Below are positions 1-9,578 of a stretch of DNA of 64,000 nucleotides, in pieces. How positions within the stretch are numbered: position 1 is the first letter of the stretch; every line of letters begins with the position of its first letter. Origin of the DNA: Mucilaginibacter terrigena (lineage in GTDB: Bacteria > Bacteroidota > Bacteroidia > Sphingobacteriales > Sphingobacteriaceae); NCBI RefSeq assembly GCF_004168255.1, contig NZ_SEWG01000001.1:682001-746000 (forward strand), read 5' to 3'. The notes beneath the pieces were generated by a model. It was given only the letters and a program-made list of their open reading frames with translations, was not told the DNA's origin and made no database searches. Position numbers and translations under genes: made by a program.

Positions 1-30
1 GTTATTAAACGCTAATTCCCTAAACTCAAA

Positions 31-49
31 ACTGTATTAATAAGACAGT
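31..49 (-). terminator. weak hairpin downstream of the first permease
   Basis: The arms ACTGT (31-35) and ACAGT (45-49) are inverted and are followed on the minus strand by only four T. It lies about 40 bases after the stop codon of the frameshifted permease. The stem is short, so this is at best a weak terminator. Nothing else was recognised in bases 1-86. Confidence 0.2.
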
Positions 50-86
50 GAAAACAAAACAAAGGTTACAACAATACACTATGCTA

Positions 87-2482
87 TTATTCACTTCGTA
101 AACTTTTTACCGGGTTGGCAATAGCTGCCCTTATAGATTGGAAACTAATGGTTACCAGTGCAATTAATACCGATATCAGGGCTACCAATACAAATGTGCC
201 CAGGGTTATATCGATATGATAAGCAAAATCCTGTAGCCTCCTGCTTATAAAATACCAGGCAAGCGGCCACGCAAGCAGGTTGGATATTAAAACCAGTTTT
301 ATAAAATGACCGGATAAAAGCAGCACAATGTTTTGTACCGATGCCCCTAACACTTTGCGCACCCCTATTTCTTTGATCCGTTTCTCGGCCGAAAAGGATG
401 CAAGCCCAAACAGGCCAAGGCACGATATCAGGATGGCTAAGCCTGCAAGTATGCCTGTTATTTTACTCACCTGGTTATCTGCGCGGTAAACTTCGGCGAA
501 GTGATCATCTAAAAACTGGTACTCGAAAGGATATCCGGGAATCAATCTTTCCCAGGTGGCCTTTATAAATTCAACGGCTTGTTTTGATTTGCCGGTTTTT
601 ATTTTTACCGAAACGGTGCTAAAGCCCCACTCGTCCTGGTTTACTATAAACAGGTTCTCTACCTTGTAATGCAGCGAATTAAAGTTGAAATTTTTGGCGA
701 TGCCGGTAATTACGCCCAGTGAATCGTACCCAAACCGCTGGCCTATCAACGACTCTTGCGTGGCTTTAGGGTGATCTTTTAAAAGTTCTTTCGCCATCGC
801 TTCGTTGATAATATACTCGCGGCCGTTTGCCGACTTTTCGGGAGAAAAATTCTTACCCTTAGCCATTTTAATATCGTAAACCTTAAGGTAATCATCATCA
901 ACAATAAGCTGTGTGGCAGCCAGGTTCCTTATAGGCGAATCATTATATTTAAAATCAACCCCCGACTGATCCAAGTGGCTGCCCAACTGATCTTGCGAGG
1001 CGGTAACACCTGCAACCAGCGTATTACCAAGTAACGCTTGTTTAAACACCTGGTATTTTTGGCCCGAGATCCTGTCGAGCGGGATAGTTACCACCTGGTC
1101 GCGGGTAAAGCCGGGGTCTTTTTCCTGCATAAATTTCAATTGCTTCACTACAAAAACAGTGGCTATCATTAAAAATACCGCGCTGGTAAACTGCCCAACA
1201 ACCAATATATTGCGTAGTGTGCCTTTATTTTTACCGGTATCTACCGATCCTTTTAAAACCTTCACAGGCTGAAACGATGACAGGAACAACGCCGGGTAAA
1301 TGCCCGATATGACACCCACCATTACCGTACTTGCCAAAATAATCAGCAGGAACGATGGCTTGCTAAATACCGGCAGCGATATATCGCGCAGGCTCAGGTT
1401 ATTTACATAGGGCAAGGCCAGCTCTACCAAAACAATGGCAAGCACCAGCGCCAGCAGCGAGAGTAGTATGGTTTCGCCCAAAACTGGAAAGCCAGCTGCG
1501 GCCTGTTGGCCCCGATAGATTTGCGGATGCCTACCTCCTTTGCCCTATCGGCGGAACGTGCGGTAGATAAGTTCATGAAGTTGATGCAGGCAATAACCAG
1601 CACAATTAATGCTATGATGGCAAAAAGGTTGGTTGATTTTTGATCGAATTTCTGGAAGTTAAGGTAATCAAGCCCGATATCGGTAGCGTTGGCGTGTACA
1701 TCTTTAAGCGGCAGGTAAAACAGCTCGTAGAATTTCCAGCCTTCGCCATTCATGTGTTTTTTAAGGAAAGCCGGCATCTTTGCTTCAAAAGATTTCAGAT
1801 CTGTGCCGGGGGTTACTTTAAGATAGGTATTTAACCAGTTGCCGCCCCAGTTGTCCATCCATTTCTGGTGGATGCCGGGTAAGGAATATAAGGCATCAAA
1901 CTGTAGCTGCGAATTTTTGGGGCTGTTTGCCATTACGGCTGTTACCGTAAATTTTACGGTATCGCCGCCATAGTGGTTTATCACTTTGCCTATCGGGTCT
2001 TCGTTGCCAAAAAGTTTTTCGGCGGTTTCCTGGGTAAGGGCTATGCTGTTTGGTTTTTCAATAGCATCTTTCGCATTACCTTTTATCACCCTAAAATTAA
2101 AAATATCCAAAAAGGCAGAATCAACCGCGAACACCTGCGGCAGGAACACCCTTTTTTCGTTATAGGTCATTTGGTATTTGCGGTCCCATTTTATACGCGT
2201 ATAGCTTTTTATTTCAGGGTATTCGGCTTTTAGGGCCGGTGCCATAGGATACATTGACAGGCCCACCTTTTGCGATGCCGCCATACCCGGGAACTTCTGT
2301 ACCTCGTTAAGCCTGATGATATTATCGCCGTGAAAGCTGTCGAAACTCCGCTCGTACGATACAAATAGCAGGATAACTATACACGCGGCCATACCAATGG
2401 CAAGGCCAACAATGTTAATAGTAGATGAAACCTTGTTTTTCCAAAGGTTGCGCCAGGCGATCTTAAAATAATTTTTTATCAT
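87..2482 (-). pseudogene. FtsX/MacB-type ABC permease, frameshifted
   Basis: This is the last gene of the three-permease unit. It is readable as two overlapping frames: an N-terminal part (2482 down to about 1483) with the first membrane segment, the first periplasmic domain and the first FtsX signature (KEVGIRKSIG), and a C-terminal part (about 1481 down to 87) carrying the remaining segments and ending NPVKSLRSE. At 1480-1483 the minus strand reads CAGTTTTGGGC, giving QFW. Adding one T would give QFLGET, which matches the QFLGE or QFLSE seen in most sister permeases. With that base the protein would be about 798 residues, normal for the family. The break is therefore a one-base loss in a T run, either a real inactivating mutation or an assembly error. 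No slippery heptamer suggesting programmed frameshifting is visible. Confidence 0.85.
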
Positions 2483-2489
2483 GATTTAT

Positions 2490-2558
2490 GTCATTGGGTC
2501 ATTAGATCATTGAGTCATTGCTGGTCTAAAATGACCTAATGACTCAATGACCTATGAC
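2490..2558. repeat. iterated-octamer palindrome, permease junction
   Basis: Imperfect inverted repeat. The left arm (2490-2519) is built from TCATTGAG-like words and the right arm (2530-2558) from their complement AATGACYY, around a loop containing GGTCTA. It fills the gap between the stop of one permease and the start of the next. There is no T run, so it is not a classical terminator. Confidence 0.8.
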
Positions 2559-2561
2559 GGA

Positions 2562-4976
2562 TTATTCGCTTTTTAAACTTTTTACCGGGTTAACCAGCGC
2601 GGCCTGTATGGCCTTGTAGCCAACCGTTGCCCACGCTATAATAATGGATAAAGTAATTGACAAGGCAAATACGCCAACGCCAGGATATATCCGGTATGTG
2701 AACCCTTGCAGCCACTGCTGCATAAAGTACCATGCAACAGGTGCCGAAATAACAAATGATACCAGAATAAGCATGGTAAATTCTTTCGAGAACAGGTACA
2801 CAATATTCGCTACCGAAGCGCCCAGTGTTTTACGGATGCCTACCTCTTTGGTGCGCTGCACCGCCATAAACGATACCATACCGTACAGGCCCAGGCACGA
2901 TATGAAAATGGCCATACCTGCGAATATTTTGTACAGGTAAGATAGCTGGCTTTCCTTCCTGTAAAAATTAGCTATTTTTTGATCAAGGAACCTGTACTCG
3001 TAAACATTATCCGGGAAGGTTTTAGTCCAAAGCTTTTCAATTGATGCCAGCGTGGGTTGCATATTGGCAGGTGTAAGCTTTATGTTGGCTATGCTATATT
3101 GATCTGTCCAGGCGGCCATAACCACCGGCGGTATCTGTTCACGTAATGATGTTACATTAAAATCCTTTACCACCCCAACAATTTTTTGAGTCAGTTTTTT
3201 ATCGCCCCATATGTTAAGGTTTTTGCCAACGGCATCTTTAGGGTTTGCTACCCCAAGATTTTTTAACAGGGTCTCGTTAACTACGTAAGCATTTACGGTA
3301 TCACTCTTAGCATATGGCCCGCCTGCAACAAATTTTAAATTATACAGCTTAAAGTAATCGGCATCCGCCCATTTCAAATTGACACTAAATTCGGTTTCGA
3401 CCGCGGCATTATCATAGGTTATTGAGGAACCCCAGTTTGCATTATCAGACGGGCTTGCAAAGCTGTAGCTTACACTTTTAACATTTGGCTGCTGCAGTAT
3501 TTCGTTTTGTAAAGCTTTCATCCTAAGGCGGCTAAGGCTGTCGCCGGGCAGGTTAACCGTAATTACCGCATCCTTATCAAAGCCTAACGGCGAATTTTTA
3601 AAATGATTTAACTGGCTGATGATCACTATAGTGCCTATTACCAGCACCTGCGCTATGCCAAACTGTACAACAACAAGGCTCCGCCTTAAAGTTATGCCGT
3701 TGCTCCTTACGCCGGTGATTTTGTTTTTAAGCGCGGCTATGGGATTAAAGCCCGATAACACCATTGACGGGTACAAACCGGATAACAATGTAACAACCAC
3801 AAGTACTGCCGCTAAAAATGCCACAATAACAGGGTCGGTAATAAAGCCTGAATTTAATTTTATTTCGAGCAGGCTGTTTAATGCGGGCAAAGCCGCTTCG
3901 CTTAAAGCCATTGCAAGCACTACCGAAAATAAAGTTATAATAAAAGTTTCGCTTAAAAACTGCAGGACAAGCTGCTGGCGTTTACTGCCTAAAACCTTAC
4001 GGATACCTACTTCTTTTGAACGGTTAACCGCTTGAGCTGTAGCAAGGTTTATAAAGTTAACACAGGCAATCACCAACAGAAATATACCAATAAGGCTCAA
4101 AGTTCTGATCATGTCTTTACTAAAAACCTGCCCGCTGAACAAATTGGTGCGTGTATCAAAATGCATTTGGGTTAAGGGCTGTAATAAAAACTCTTCTCTT
4201 TTGGCTTCGTCCGGGCGGTGTTTTTTTATAAAGGGTACCAATTCTCTGTTAAATTGGGCTTCGCTTACGTTATCGGGCAGCACAACAAAACAATTATGCG
4301 ACCCAAAGTTACTGCCCCAGTCTTCAAGGTTATTCTTATAATCGGTACTGGTAATGGTTGGGTATGATATAGCTATTTGAACAGGCAAATCGGTGGTTGC
4401 CGGCAAATCCTGTAATATTCCGGTAACTTTAAGATCTATTTTGTTTTCATAGGTGATGGTTTTTCCCATCGAGTTTTCCCAATCGCCAAAAAACTTCTTT
4501 GCCATACGTTGTGTAAGCACAACTGTATTAGGCTCGCTTAAAGCGGCTTTTTTATCGCCGGCTACCCAGGTAAAATCAAAAATATTAAAAAACTGCGTGT
4601 CGGTAATATACAGGTCTTCCTCTTTAAATCTTTTGATCTGCCCCGCATTATCCTTAACGCTTAGCTGTTTATTATCGTCGTTAATAACAGATGTTATTAA
4701 CGGCAATTGCGGAAAATCTATCCGCAGGCCTTTTGCCATGGTCAGCGGCAAACCGGCCCTTACTTTAACCCCTTCGGACGAAGTGCGCTTATTAAGCACA
4801 CGGTAAATGTGGTCCTTTTTAGCATGATAGGCATCAAAGCCGGTTTCAAAATGGATCACCAAAAATATAAGCAAACAAGCGGCTATGCCAATGGCAAGCC
4901 CTGTAATGTTTATAATAGTGTAGCTTTTGTTACGAAGCAAACTGCGCCAGGCGGTTTTAAAATAATTTTTTATCAT
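2562..4976 (-). CDS. FtsX/MacB-type ABC transporter permease
   Basis: 804-residue inner-membrane permease, used here as the reference for the array. The predicted layout is TM1 at about 20-43, a periplasmic MacB_PCD-like domain at about 45-285, and TM2 to TM4 at about 291-312, 341-362 and 382-407. TM5 follows at about 433-455, then a second periplasmic domain at about 456-675 and three C-terminal segments. It is a fusion of two MacB/FtsX halves without an ATPase domain. The FtsX signatures are KEVGIRKVLG (321-330) and KEVGIRKTLG near residue 710. By family analogy it couples ATP hydrolysis by a LolD/MacB-like ATPase to movement of a substrate in the periplasm rather than across the inner membrane; the substrate is unknown. 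It is closest in text to its upstream neighbour 5058..7484 (shared NLxTAQ and VSFMAVQRTKEVG motifs), suggesting a local duplication. Confidence 0.93.
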   Translation of the reverse strand: MIKNYFKTAWRSLLRNKSYTIINITGLAIGIAACLLIFLVIHFETGFDAYHAKKDHIYRVLNKRTSSEGVKVRAGLPLTMAKGLRIDFPQLPLITSVINDDNKQLSVKDNAGQIKRFKEEDLYITDTQFFNIFDFTWVAGDKKAALSEPNTVVLTQRMAKKFFGDWENSMGKTITYENKIDLKVTGILQDLPATTDLPVQIAISYPTITSTDYKNNLEDWGSNFGSHNCFVVLPDNVSEAQFNRELVPFIKKHRPDEAKREEFLLQPLTQMHFDTRTNLFSGQVFSKDMIRTLSLIGIFLLVIACVNFINLATAQAVNRSKEVGIRKVLGSKRQQLVLQFLSETFIITLFSVVLAMALSEAALPALNSLLEIKLNSGFITDPVIVAFLAAVLVVVTLLSGLYPSMVLSGFNPIAALKNKITGVRSNGITLRRSLVVVQFGIAQVLVIGTIVIISQLNHFKNSPLGFDKDAVITVNLPGDSLSRLRMKALQNEILQQPNVKSVSYSFASPSDNANWGSSITYDNAAVETEFSVNLKWADADYFKLYNLKFVAGGPYAKSDTVNAYVVNETLLKNLGVANPKDAVGKNLNIWGDKKLTQKIVGVVKDFNVTSLREQIPPVVMAAWTDQYSIANIKLTPANMQPTLASIEKLWTKTFPDNVYEYRFLDQKIANFYRKESQLSYLYKIFAGMAIFISCLGLYGMVSFMAVQRTKEVGIRKTLGASVANIVYLFSKEFTMLILVSFVISAPVAWYFMQQWLQGFTYRIYPGVGVFALSITLSIIIAWATVGYKAIQAALVNPVKSLKSE

Positions 4977-4984
4977 GTTTTATA

Positions 4985-5053
4985 TCATTGGGTCATCAGG
5001 TCATTGGGGTCATTGCCGGCCTAAATGCCCTAATGACTCAATTACCCTATGAC
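4985..5053. repeat. iterated-octamer palindrome, permease junction
   Basis: Same design as 2490..2558: TCATTGGG/TCATCAGG-type words on the left, AATGACTC-type words on the right, loop containing CCGGCCTA. It occupies the 81-base gap between two permease genes. Confidence 0.75.
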
Positions 5054-5057
5054 AGAT

Positions 5058-7484
5058 TTATTCGCTCCTTAAACTTTTAACCGGGTTTACCAGCGCGGCC
5101 CTTAATGCCTTGTACCCTACCGTTACCCATGCAATGGCCATTGACGATACAATAGCAAGTATAAATACCCCGGCTGTTAGCGGGATACGGTACGCAAAAT
5201 TTTGCAGCCAGCCCGACATTACATACCACGCCAAAGGCATTGCTATTACAAATGCTACGGATATCAGTATCATAAACTCTTTCGAGAACAGGAACACGAT
5301 ATTAAATACCGAAGCGCCCAACACCTTGCGTACACCAACTTCTTTGGTGCGTTGTACCGCCATAAACGATACCAGGCCGTATAAACCAAGGCATGATATG
5401 AATATGGCTATGGCCGCGAAGATCTTGTAAACCAAAGCCAGCTGGTTTTCCTGCCTGTAAAACTGCGCTATGCTCTCGTCAAAAAAATAACCGTTGTAGG
5501 CATATTCGGGATAGGTGTTTTCCCAAAGGGTTTGTACTGCTTTTGCCGTTTTGGTTAAGTTTTTGGTTTGGATCTTAACCGCCACCTGCGACTCGTAATT
5601 TTTTATCGGCGTAATATACATTGGCCTTACCGTTTCGCGCAGCGAGTTTGTTTTAAAATCCTTCACCACCCCAATGATAGGTAACCAGCGTTTGCCGCTG
5701 CCTAACTTAACCGTTTTGCCAAGGGCATCTTCAGCTTTTTGTATGCCCAGTTTATGGATAAATGTTTCGTTAACAACTACCTGGCGGGCAGTATCGCTAA
5801 CGTCATAGGCTTTACCGGCAGCAAACTGCAGGCCGTAAGTTTTAAAATAATCGGCATCGGCAAACTTCAAAAAGGTAGAGAAGTTTAGGTCTTTTGTAGA
5901 ATTATTGAAGTAGAAGTTTGCCCCCCAGTTATTATCAGATGATGGCGCGTCCGAAGCAAAGCTTACTGATCTAACATCGGGGTTTTGCAGCAACTGTTGC
6001 TTAAACGATTGCATTTTGCTCAGGCTGATGCTATCGGTATAACCCGGAACTATCAGTACCGCGTTTTTGTTGAAACCCAGATCGGCCTCGTTCACAAAAT
6101 TCATTTGGTTTACCGCTACAATGGTACCTATTATTAATAGCTGTGCAATAGTAAATTGTGCTACTACCAACGCCCTGCGCAGCGGTATCCCACCTATTGA
6201 TGCAGCGGTTATTTTATTTTTTAACGCGGCAACCGGCTTAAAGCCCGATATAACCAGCGCCGGGTAAATACCCGATAATAATATTACCGCCAGCATAGTG
6301 CACAAAAGGAATATAACGGTATCGGTGTTTAACAAACTGATATCATCGGGTACGTTGGAAATATTTTTAAGGTATGGTAAAGCTATTTTTGCTATTACTA
6401 CGGCCAATATTATCGAAAACATGATCACCATAGTGGTTTCGCCTATTACCTGCGATACCAGCTGTTTACGGGTGCTGCCCAATACCTTGCGGATGCCAAC
6501 CTCTTTTGAGCGCCCAACCGATTGCGCGGTTGAAAGGTTGATGAAGTTGATTGATGCCATCAGGATGATCAAAACAGCTATGAATGTTAAAGTGTTTATG
6601 GTTGCCTTGCTGGTAGAGTGGTCGCCCAGGGTGTTGCCTATTTTGGTATCAAAGTGCATTTCGCTAAGCGGCTGTGCCAAATGCCAGCGTGCTGTACGTT
6701 TTGGATCTGTTAAAACCTTTTTGGTAAAGCCTACCAACTGGCTTTCAAATTTTTCGCGACTTAAGTTTTGAGGTAATTGCAAAAATATCTGGTGGTTGCT
6801 GCTGATAGAGCCCCAATCGTTGTTATAATTATAAGTGTTACCGCTTTGTTTCCAGGTAATATACGATACCATCAGCTTCAACGGGATATCGCTGTTACTT
6901 GGCGAATCTTCTACCACACCGGCAACCCTTAACGTTAAGGTATTATCCATTTTTATGGTTTTACCGGTTGCTTTATTCCAGTCGCCAAAGTATTTGGTGG
7001 CAATTGTTTTGCTGATGACAACCATATTGGGCTGAGACAGTACATCCTTTGTTCCGCTAAGCCATTTGGTGTGGAAGATCTCAAAAAACTGTGGCTCGGT
7101 AAATATCACGCCAATTGGCTCGATAAATTTCTTATCACCCGTAGCATCATCAGAACCGGCGGCGGGTACAATCATCTGGCTGCCATAGCTTGAAGTTAAC
7201 GCCGCGAATTTTACCTGCGGAAAATCTATGCGTAACGCATCAAGCGCGGGTACAGATACCCCGGGGTTAAAGTTGATACCATCCTCGGCGGTTTGTTTGG
7301 TAACCAGGTGATAGATATCCTTGAAATTACTGTTGAATTTATTGAAGCTAAGCTCGAACCGCAGGATAACGAATATCAATAAACAAGCGCCAATGCCCAC
7401 GCTTAGGCCCGAGATATTTATAATAGAATGTGCCTTATGACGGATAATGTTCCTCCAGGCAATTTTGAAGTAATTTTTTAACAT
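5058..7484 (-). CDS. FtsX/MacB-type ABC transporter permease, first gene of a three-permease unit
   Basis: 808 residues from the ATG at 7484 (MLKNYFKIAWRN). A TTG 42 bases further upstream would add a tail absent from the other permeases and would overlap the promoter-like TGGTAT motif, so it is rejected. The first FtsX signature reads NLSTAQSVGRSKEVGIRK and the second VSFMAVQRTKEVGVRKVLG. Together with 2562..4976 and 17460..19934 it forms a NLxTAQ subgroup distinct from the NLSTARS majority. A second-domain stretch (SSDNNWG...DADYFKTYGLQF) parallels that of 2562..4976. It is the head gene of the unit and lies behind the 40-bp shared element at 7581..7620. Confidence 0.93.
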   Translation of the reverse strand: MLKNYFKIAWRNIIRHKAHSIINISGLSVGIGACLLIFVILRFELSFNKFNSNFKDIYHLVTKQTAEDGINFNPGVSVPALDALRIDFPQVKFAALTSSYGSQMIVPAAGSDDATGDKKFIEPIGVIFTEPQFFEIFHTKWLSGTKDVLSQPNMVVISKTIATKYFGDWNKATGKTIKMDNTLTLRVAGVVEDSPSNSDIPLKLMVSYITWKQSGNTYNYNNDWGSISSNHQIFLQLPQNLSREKFESQLVGFTKKVLTDPKRTARWHLAQPLSEMHFDTKIGNTLGDHSTSKATINTLTFIAVLIILMASINFINLSTAQSVGRSKEVGIRKVLGSTRKQLVSQVIGETTMVIMFSIILAVVIAKIALPYLKNISNVPDDISLLNTDTVIFLLCTMLAVILLSGIYPALVISGFKPVAALKNKITAASIGGIPLRRALVVAQFTIAQLLIIGTIVAVNQMNFVNEADLGFNKNAVLIVPGYTDSISLSKMQSFKQQLLQNPDVRSVSFASDAPSSDNNWGANFYFNNSTKDLNFSTFLKFADADYFKTYGLQFAAGKAYDVSDTARQVVVNETFIHKLGIQKAEDALGKTVKLGSGKRWLPIIGVVKDFKTNSLRETVRPMYITPIKNYESQVAVKIQTKNLTKTAKAVQTLWENTYPEYAYNGYFFDESIAQFYRQENQLALVYKIFAAIAIFISCLGLYGLVSFMAVQRTKEVGVRKVLGASVFNIVFLFSKEFMILISVAFVIAMPLAWYVMSGWLQNFAYRIPLTAGVFILAIVSSMAIAWVTVGYKALRAALVNPVKSLRSE

Positions 7485-7512
7485 AATTATGGCAATATGT
7501 TTTACAATAGTT

Positions 7513-7527
7513 AAAACATATACCAAA
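7513..7527 (-). promoter_or_regulatory. TTTGGTAT promoter-like motif (sigma-54 -24-like)
   Basis: The minus strand reads TTTGGTATATGTTTT. The GG lies at 7523-7524, 39 bases before the permease start and 58 bases from the near edge of the shared 40-bp element. The same motif with almost the same spacing occurs at 33466..33480 and 48269..48283. TGGYAT resembles the -24 box of sigma-54 promoters, but the canonical GC at -12 is not present (AA here). Confidence 0.5.
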
Positions 7528-7580
7528 GTGATAATTAGTTAATTATCAGGTGTTTAATTATATCAAAAAGCGTACGATAT

Positions 7581-7620
7581 GTACGTAAGCGTAACAGTGT
7601 GTGTTCGGTAATGATACAGT
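7581..7620 (-). promoter_or_regulatory. shared 40-bp upstream element, copy 1
   Basis: Differs at only two of 40 positions from the copy at 33534..33573, and shares the right half with 48335..48374. On the plus strand the right half is GTGTTCGGTAATGATACAGT. Two direct ACAGT words are spaced 22 bp apart, about two helical turns. The position relative to the TGGTAT motif suits an enhancer-type activator site. Confidence 0.7.
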
Positions 7621-7639
7621 CTGATAAGTTAAAAGTCGA

Positions 7640-7685
7640 AAGTCTTTAGTCTTGAGTGTGCATAATGACTTTAGACTAAAGACTT
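7640..7685 (-). repeat. AAAGTCT-word hairpin downstream of trpB
   Basis: A perfect 13-bp inverted repeat (AAGTCTTTAGTCT at 7640-7652, its complement at 7673-7685) is embedded in further AAGTC-type words. It lies between the trpB stop and the promoter of the next unit. It could end trp transcription, but only four T follow at a distance (GACTTTTAAC), so terminator function is uncertain. Confidence 0.6.
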
Positions 7686-7702
7686 GCGACTAAAGGCTTA
7701 AC

Positions 7703-8884
7703 TCAGAACCCAAAATGCCTGATATAAGTATCCAGGTCCTTATCTCCCCTGCCCGAAAGGCAAACCACCACGTTATCCGTTTTTTGGAAGGTCATTTTTT
7801 CCAGGTAAGCAAGCGCGTGGGCGGTCTCGATAGCCGGGATAATGCCCTCCATTTGCGAGCACAACAAGCCCGCATCTAACGCCTCATCATCGGTGATGCT
7901 TACGTATTTTGCGCGGTTTATTTTATAAAGATGCGCGTGCTGTGGGCCTATGCCCGGATAATCCAGCCCGGCAGAGATAGAATATGGTTCCTCTACCTGG
8001 CCGTCGGCGGTTTGCATCAGGATGGTACGGCTGCCGTGCAGTACACCTTCTTTGCCCAAAAAGGTGGTAGCTGCCGAGTGGCCGCTATCAACACCTTTGC
8101 CCGCAGCTTCAACGGCCACCAGTTTCACATCTTCATCATCTAAAAAATGGTAGAACATACCCATGGCATTGCTGCCGCCGCCAACACAGGCCAGGGCATA
8201 CTGCGGCAACTCGCTGCCGGTTTGCTCTAAAAGTTGCTTTTTAGTTTCTGCGGATATTACCGACTGGAACCTGGCTACCATATCCGGGTATGGGTAAGGC
8301 CCCACTACCGAGCCAATGATGTAATGCGTATCAACCGGGTTGCCTATCCAGTCGCGCAGGGCCTCATTAGTAGCATCCTTAAGCGTTTTACTGCCCGATG
8401 TTGCCGGCACTACCTTTGCGCCCAGCATCTTCATACGGGCCACGTTTGGTGCCTGGCGTTCCATATCGATTTCGCCCATGTACACAATGCATTCAATGCC
8501 CTTTAAGGCGCATACGGTAGCGGTAGCCACGCCATGCTGACCCGCTCCTGTTTCGGCGATGATGCGTTTTTTGCCAAGGCGCTGTGCAAGCAGGATCTGC
8601 CCAATGGCATTATTTATTTTATGCGAACCGGTATGGTTAAGGTCTTCGCGTTTAAAAAAGATGTTTGCGCCGTATTTTTCCGAGTATCTTTTGGCATGGT
8701 ACAAAGGCGATGGCCTGCCCACGTAATCTTTCAACAGTTGGTCAAACTCGGCAATAAAGCGGGGGTCGTTCATTATTTTAATGTACTCCTGTTTCAGTTC
8801 CTCCACATTAGGGTACAGCATTTCGGGTATGTATGCACCGCCAAAATCTCCGTAATAGCCATTCTCGTTAACTCCGTACTTCAT
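7703..8884 (-). CDS. trpB: tryptophan synthase beta chain
   Basis: Condenses indole with L-serine to form tryptophan, the last step of the pathway, using pyridoxal phosphate. 393 residues from the ATG at 8884 ([16 protein letters not shown]), the usual family length; a TTG 42 bases upstream would add an unrelated tail. Visible landmarks are the N-terminal [11 protein letters not shown], the PLP lysine in HTGSHKINN (K89), the substrate loop ETGAGQHG and the phosphate-binding GGGSNAMG. It is the last gene of trpD-trpF-trpB. Its partner trpA, normally adjacent, does not follow; an ABC permease unit does. Confidence 0.97.
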   Translation of the reverse strand: MKYGVNENGYYGDFGGAYIPEMLYPNVEELKQEYIKIMNDPRFIAEFDQLLKDYVGRPSPLYHAKRYSEKYGANIFFKREDLNHTGSHKINNAIGQILLAQRLGKKRIIAETGAGQHGVATATVCALKGIECIVYMGEIDMERQAPNVARMKMLGAKVVPATSGSKTLKDATNEALRDWIGNPVDTHYIIGSVVGPYPYPDMVARFQSVISAETKKQLLEQTGSELPQYALACVGGGSNAMGMFYHFLDDEDVKLVAVEAAGKGVDSGHSAATTFLGKEGVLHGSRTILMQTADGQVEEPYSISAGLDYPGIGPQHAHLYKINRAKYVSITDDEALDAGLLCSQMEGIIPAIETAHALAYLEKMTFQKTDNVVVCLSGRGDKDLDTYIRHFGF

Positions 8885-8914
8885 TATTTTATTTAGTGAT
8901 TTATTGATTGAGTG

Positions 8915-8932
8915 TCCCGATAGCAATCGGGA
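8915..8932. repeat. small hairpin between trpF and trpB
   Basis: TCCCGAT (8915-8921) and ATCGGGA (8926-8932) form a perfect 7-bp stem with loop AGCA, 31 bases before the trpB start. No T run follows. It is probably a dispersed palindrome or an mRNA structure between the two coding regions. Confidence 0.5.
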
Positions 8933-8953
8933 TAGTGATTGAGCTCGCAGGAT

Positions 8954-9577
8954 TTACCCTTTACCCTTCACTTTATTAAATGCTTTTGTTAATTTATCTA
9001 TATCCTTTAATCCCGGCGATACCTCAAACTTACTGTTCAGATCGACGCCGTAAAACGCCGGGTGCTTTATTTGTTTTACCTCTTCCAGGTTATCAAGGCT
9101 TAATCCTCCCGACAGGAAAAAAGGAACGTCCAATTGATATTTGTCCAAAATATGCCAGTCAAATGTTTTGCCCGACCCACCATGCGCGGCTGTTTTTGTA
9201 TCGAACAGGAAATAATCTACATTGTTCTTATACGCGTTCAGTTTACCAAAATCAAACTCCTCGTCCACGCCGAAGGCTTTTATCACCTGCACTTCGTGCT
9301 TAAACATATCGCAAAACTCCGGGCTTTCGGCCCCGTGCAGTTGTATAGCATCGAACTTATACTTGTATATCAGCTTACTGATGCTATCGGCATCCTCATC
9401 CACAAAAACACCAACTTTGATAATATCTGTCGAAATATTTACCAACTCATCATCATCCATCCCGCCAATAAAGCGCGGCGACTTATTGTAGCAGATAAAA
9501 CCCATATAACCGGGGCTTAAAGCTTCAATTGCTTTAATATTATCAGAATCGCGCAAGCCGCAAACCTTAATTTTCAT
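8954..9577 (-). CDS. trpF: phosphoribosylanthranilate isomerase
   Basis: Converts N-(5-phosphoribosyl)anthranilate to the 1-deoxyribulose isomer by an Amadori rearrangement, the third step of tryptophan synthesis. 207 residues, normal for a monofunctional TrpF. The N-terminal KVCGLRDSDNI holds the catalytic cysteine, DAIQLHG and YFLFDT the barrel core with the catalytic aspartate, and FLSGGL and GVDLNSKFE the phosphate-binding C-terminal loops. It starts one base after trpD ends, so the two are probably translationally coupled. The trpC partner often found between trpD and trpF is missing here. Confidence 0.96.
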   Translation of the reverse strand: MKIKVCGLRDSDNIKAIEALSPGYMGFICYNKSPRFIGGMDDDELVNISTDIIKVGVFVDEDADSISKLIYKYKFDAIQLHGAESPEFCDMFKHEVQVIKAFGVDEEFDFGKLNAYKNNVDYFLFDTKTAAHGGSGKTFDWHILDKYQLDVPFFLSGGLSLDNLEEVKQIKHPAFYGVDLNSKFEVSPGLKDIDKLTKAFNKVKGKG

Positions 9578-9578
9578 T

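Noticed and set aside
1424..1490. Programmed frameshifting between the two halves of the first permease
   Set aside because: No slippery heptamer or downstream structure is visible, and a single T restores the frame at a site where sister genes read straight through. A mutation or assembly error is simpler.
7484..7526. Upstream TTG start for the permease 5058..7484
   Set aside because: It would add 14 residues not seen in the sister proteins and overlap the conserved TGGTAT motif. The ATG at 7484 gives the standard N-terminus.
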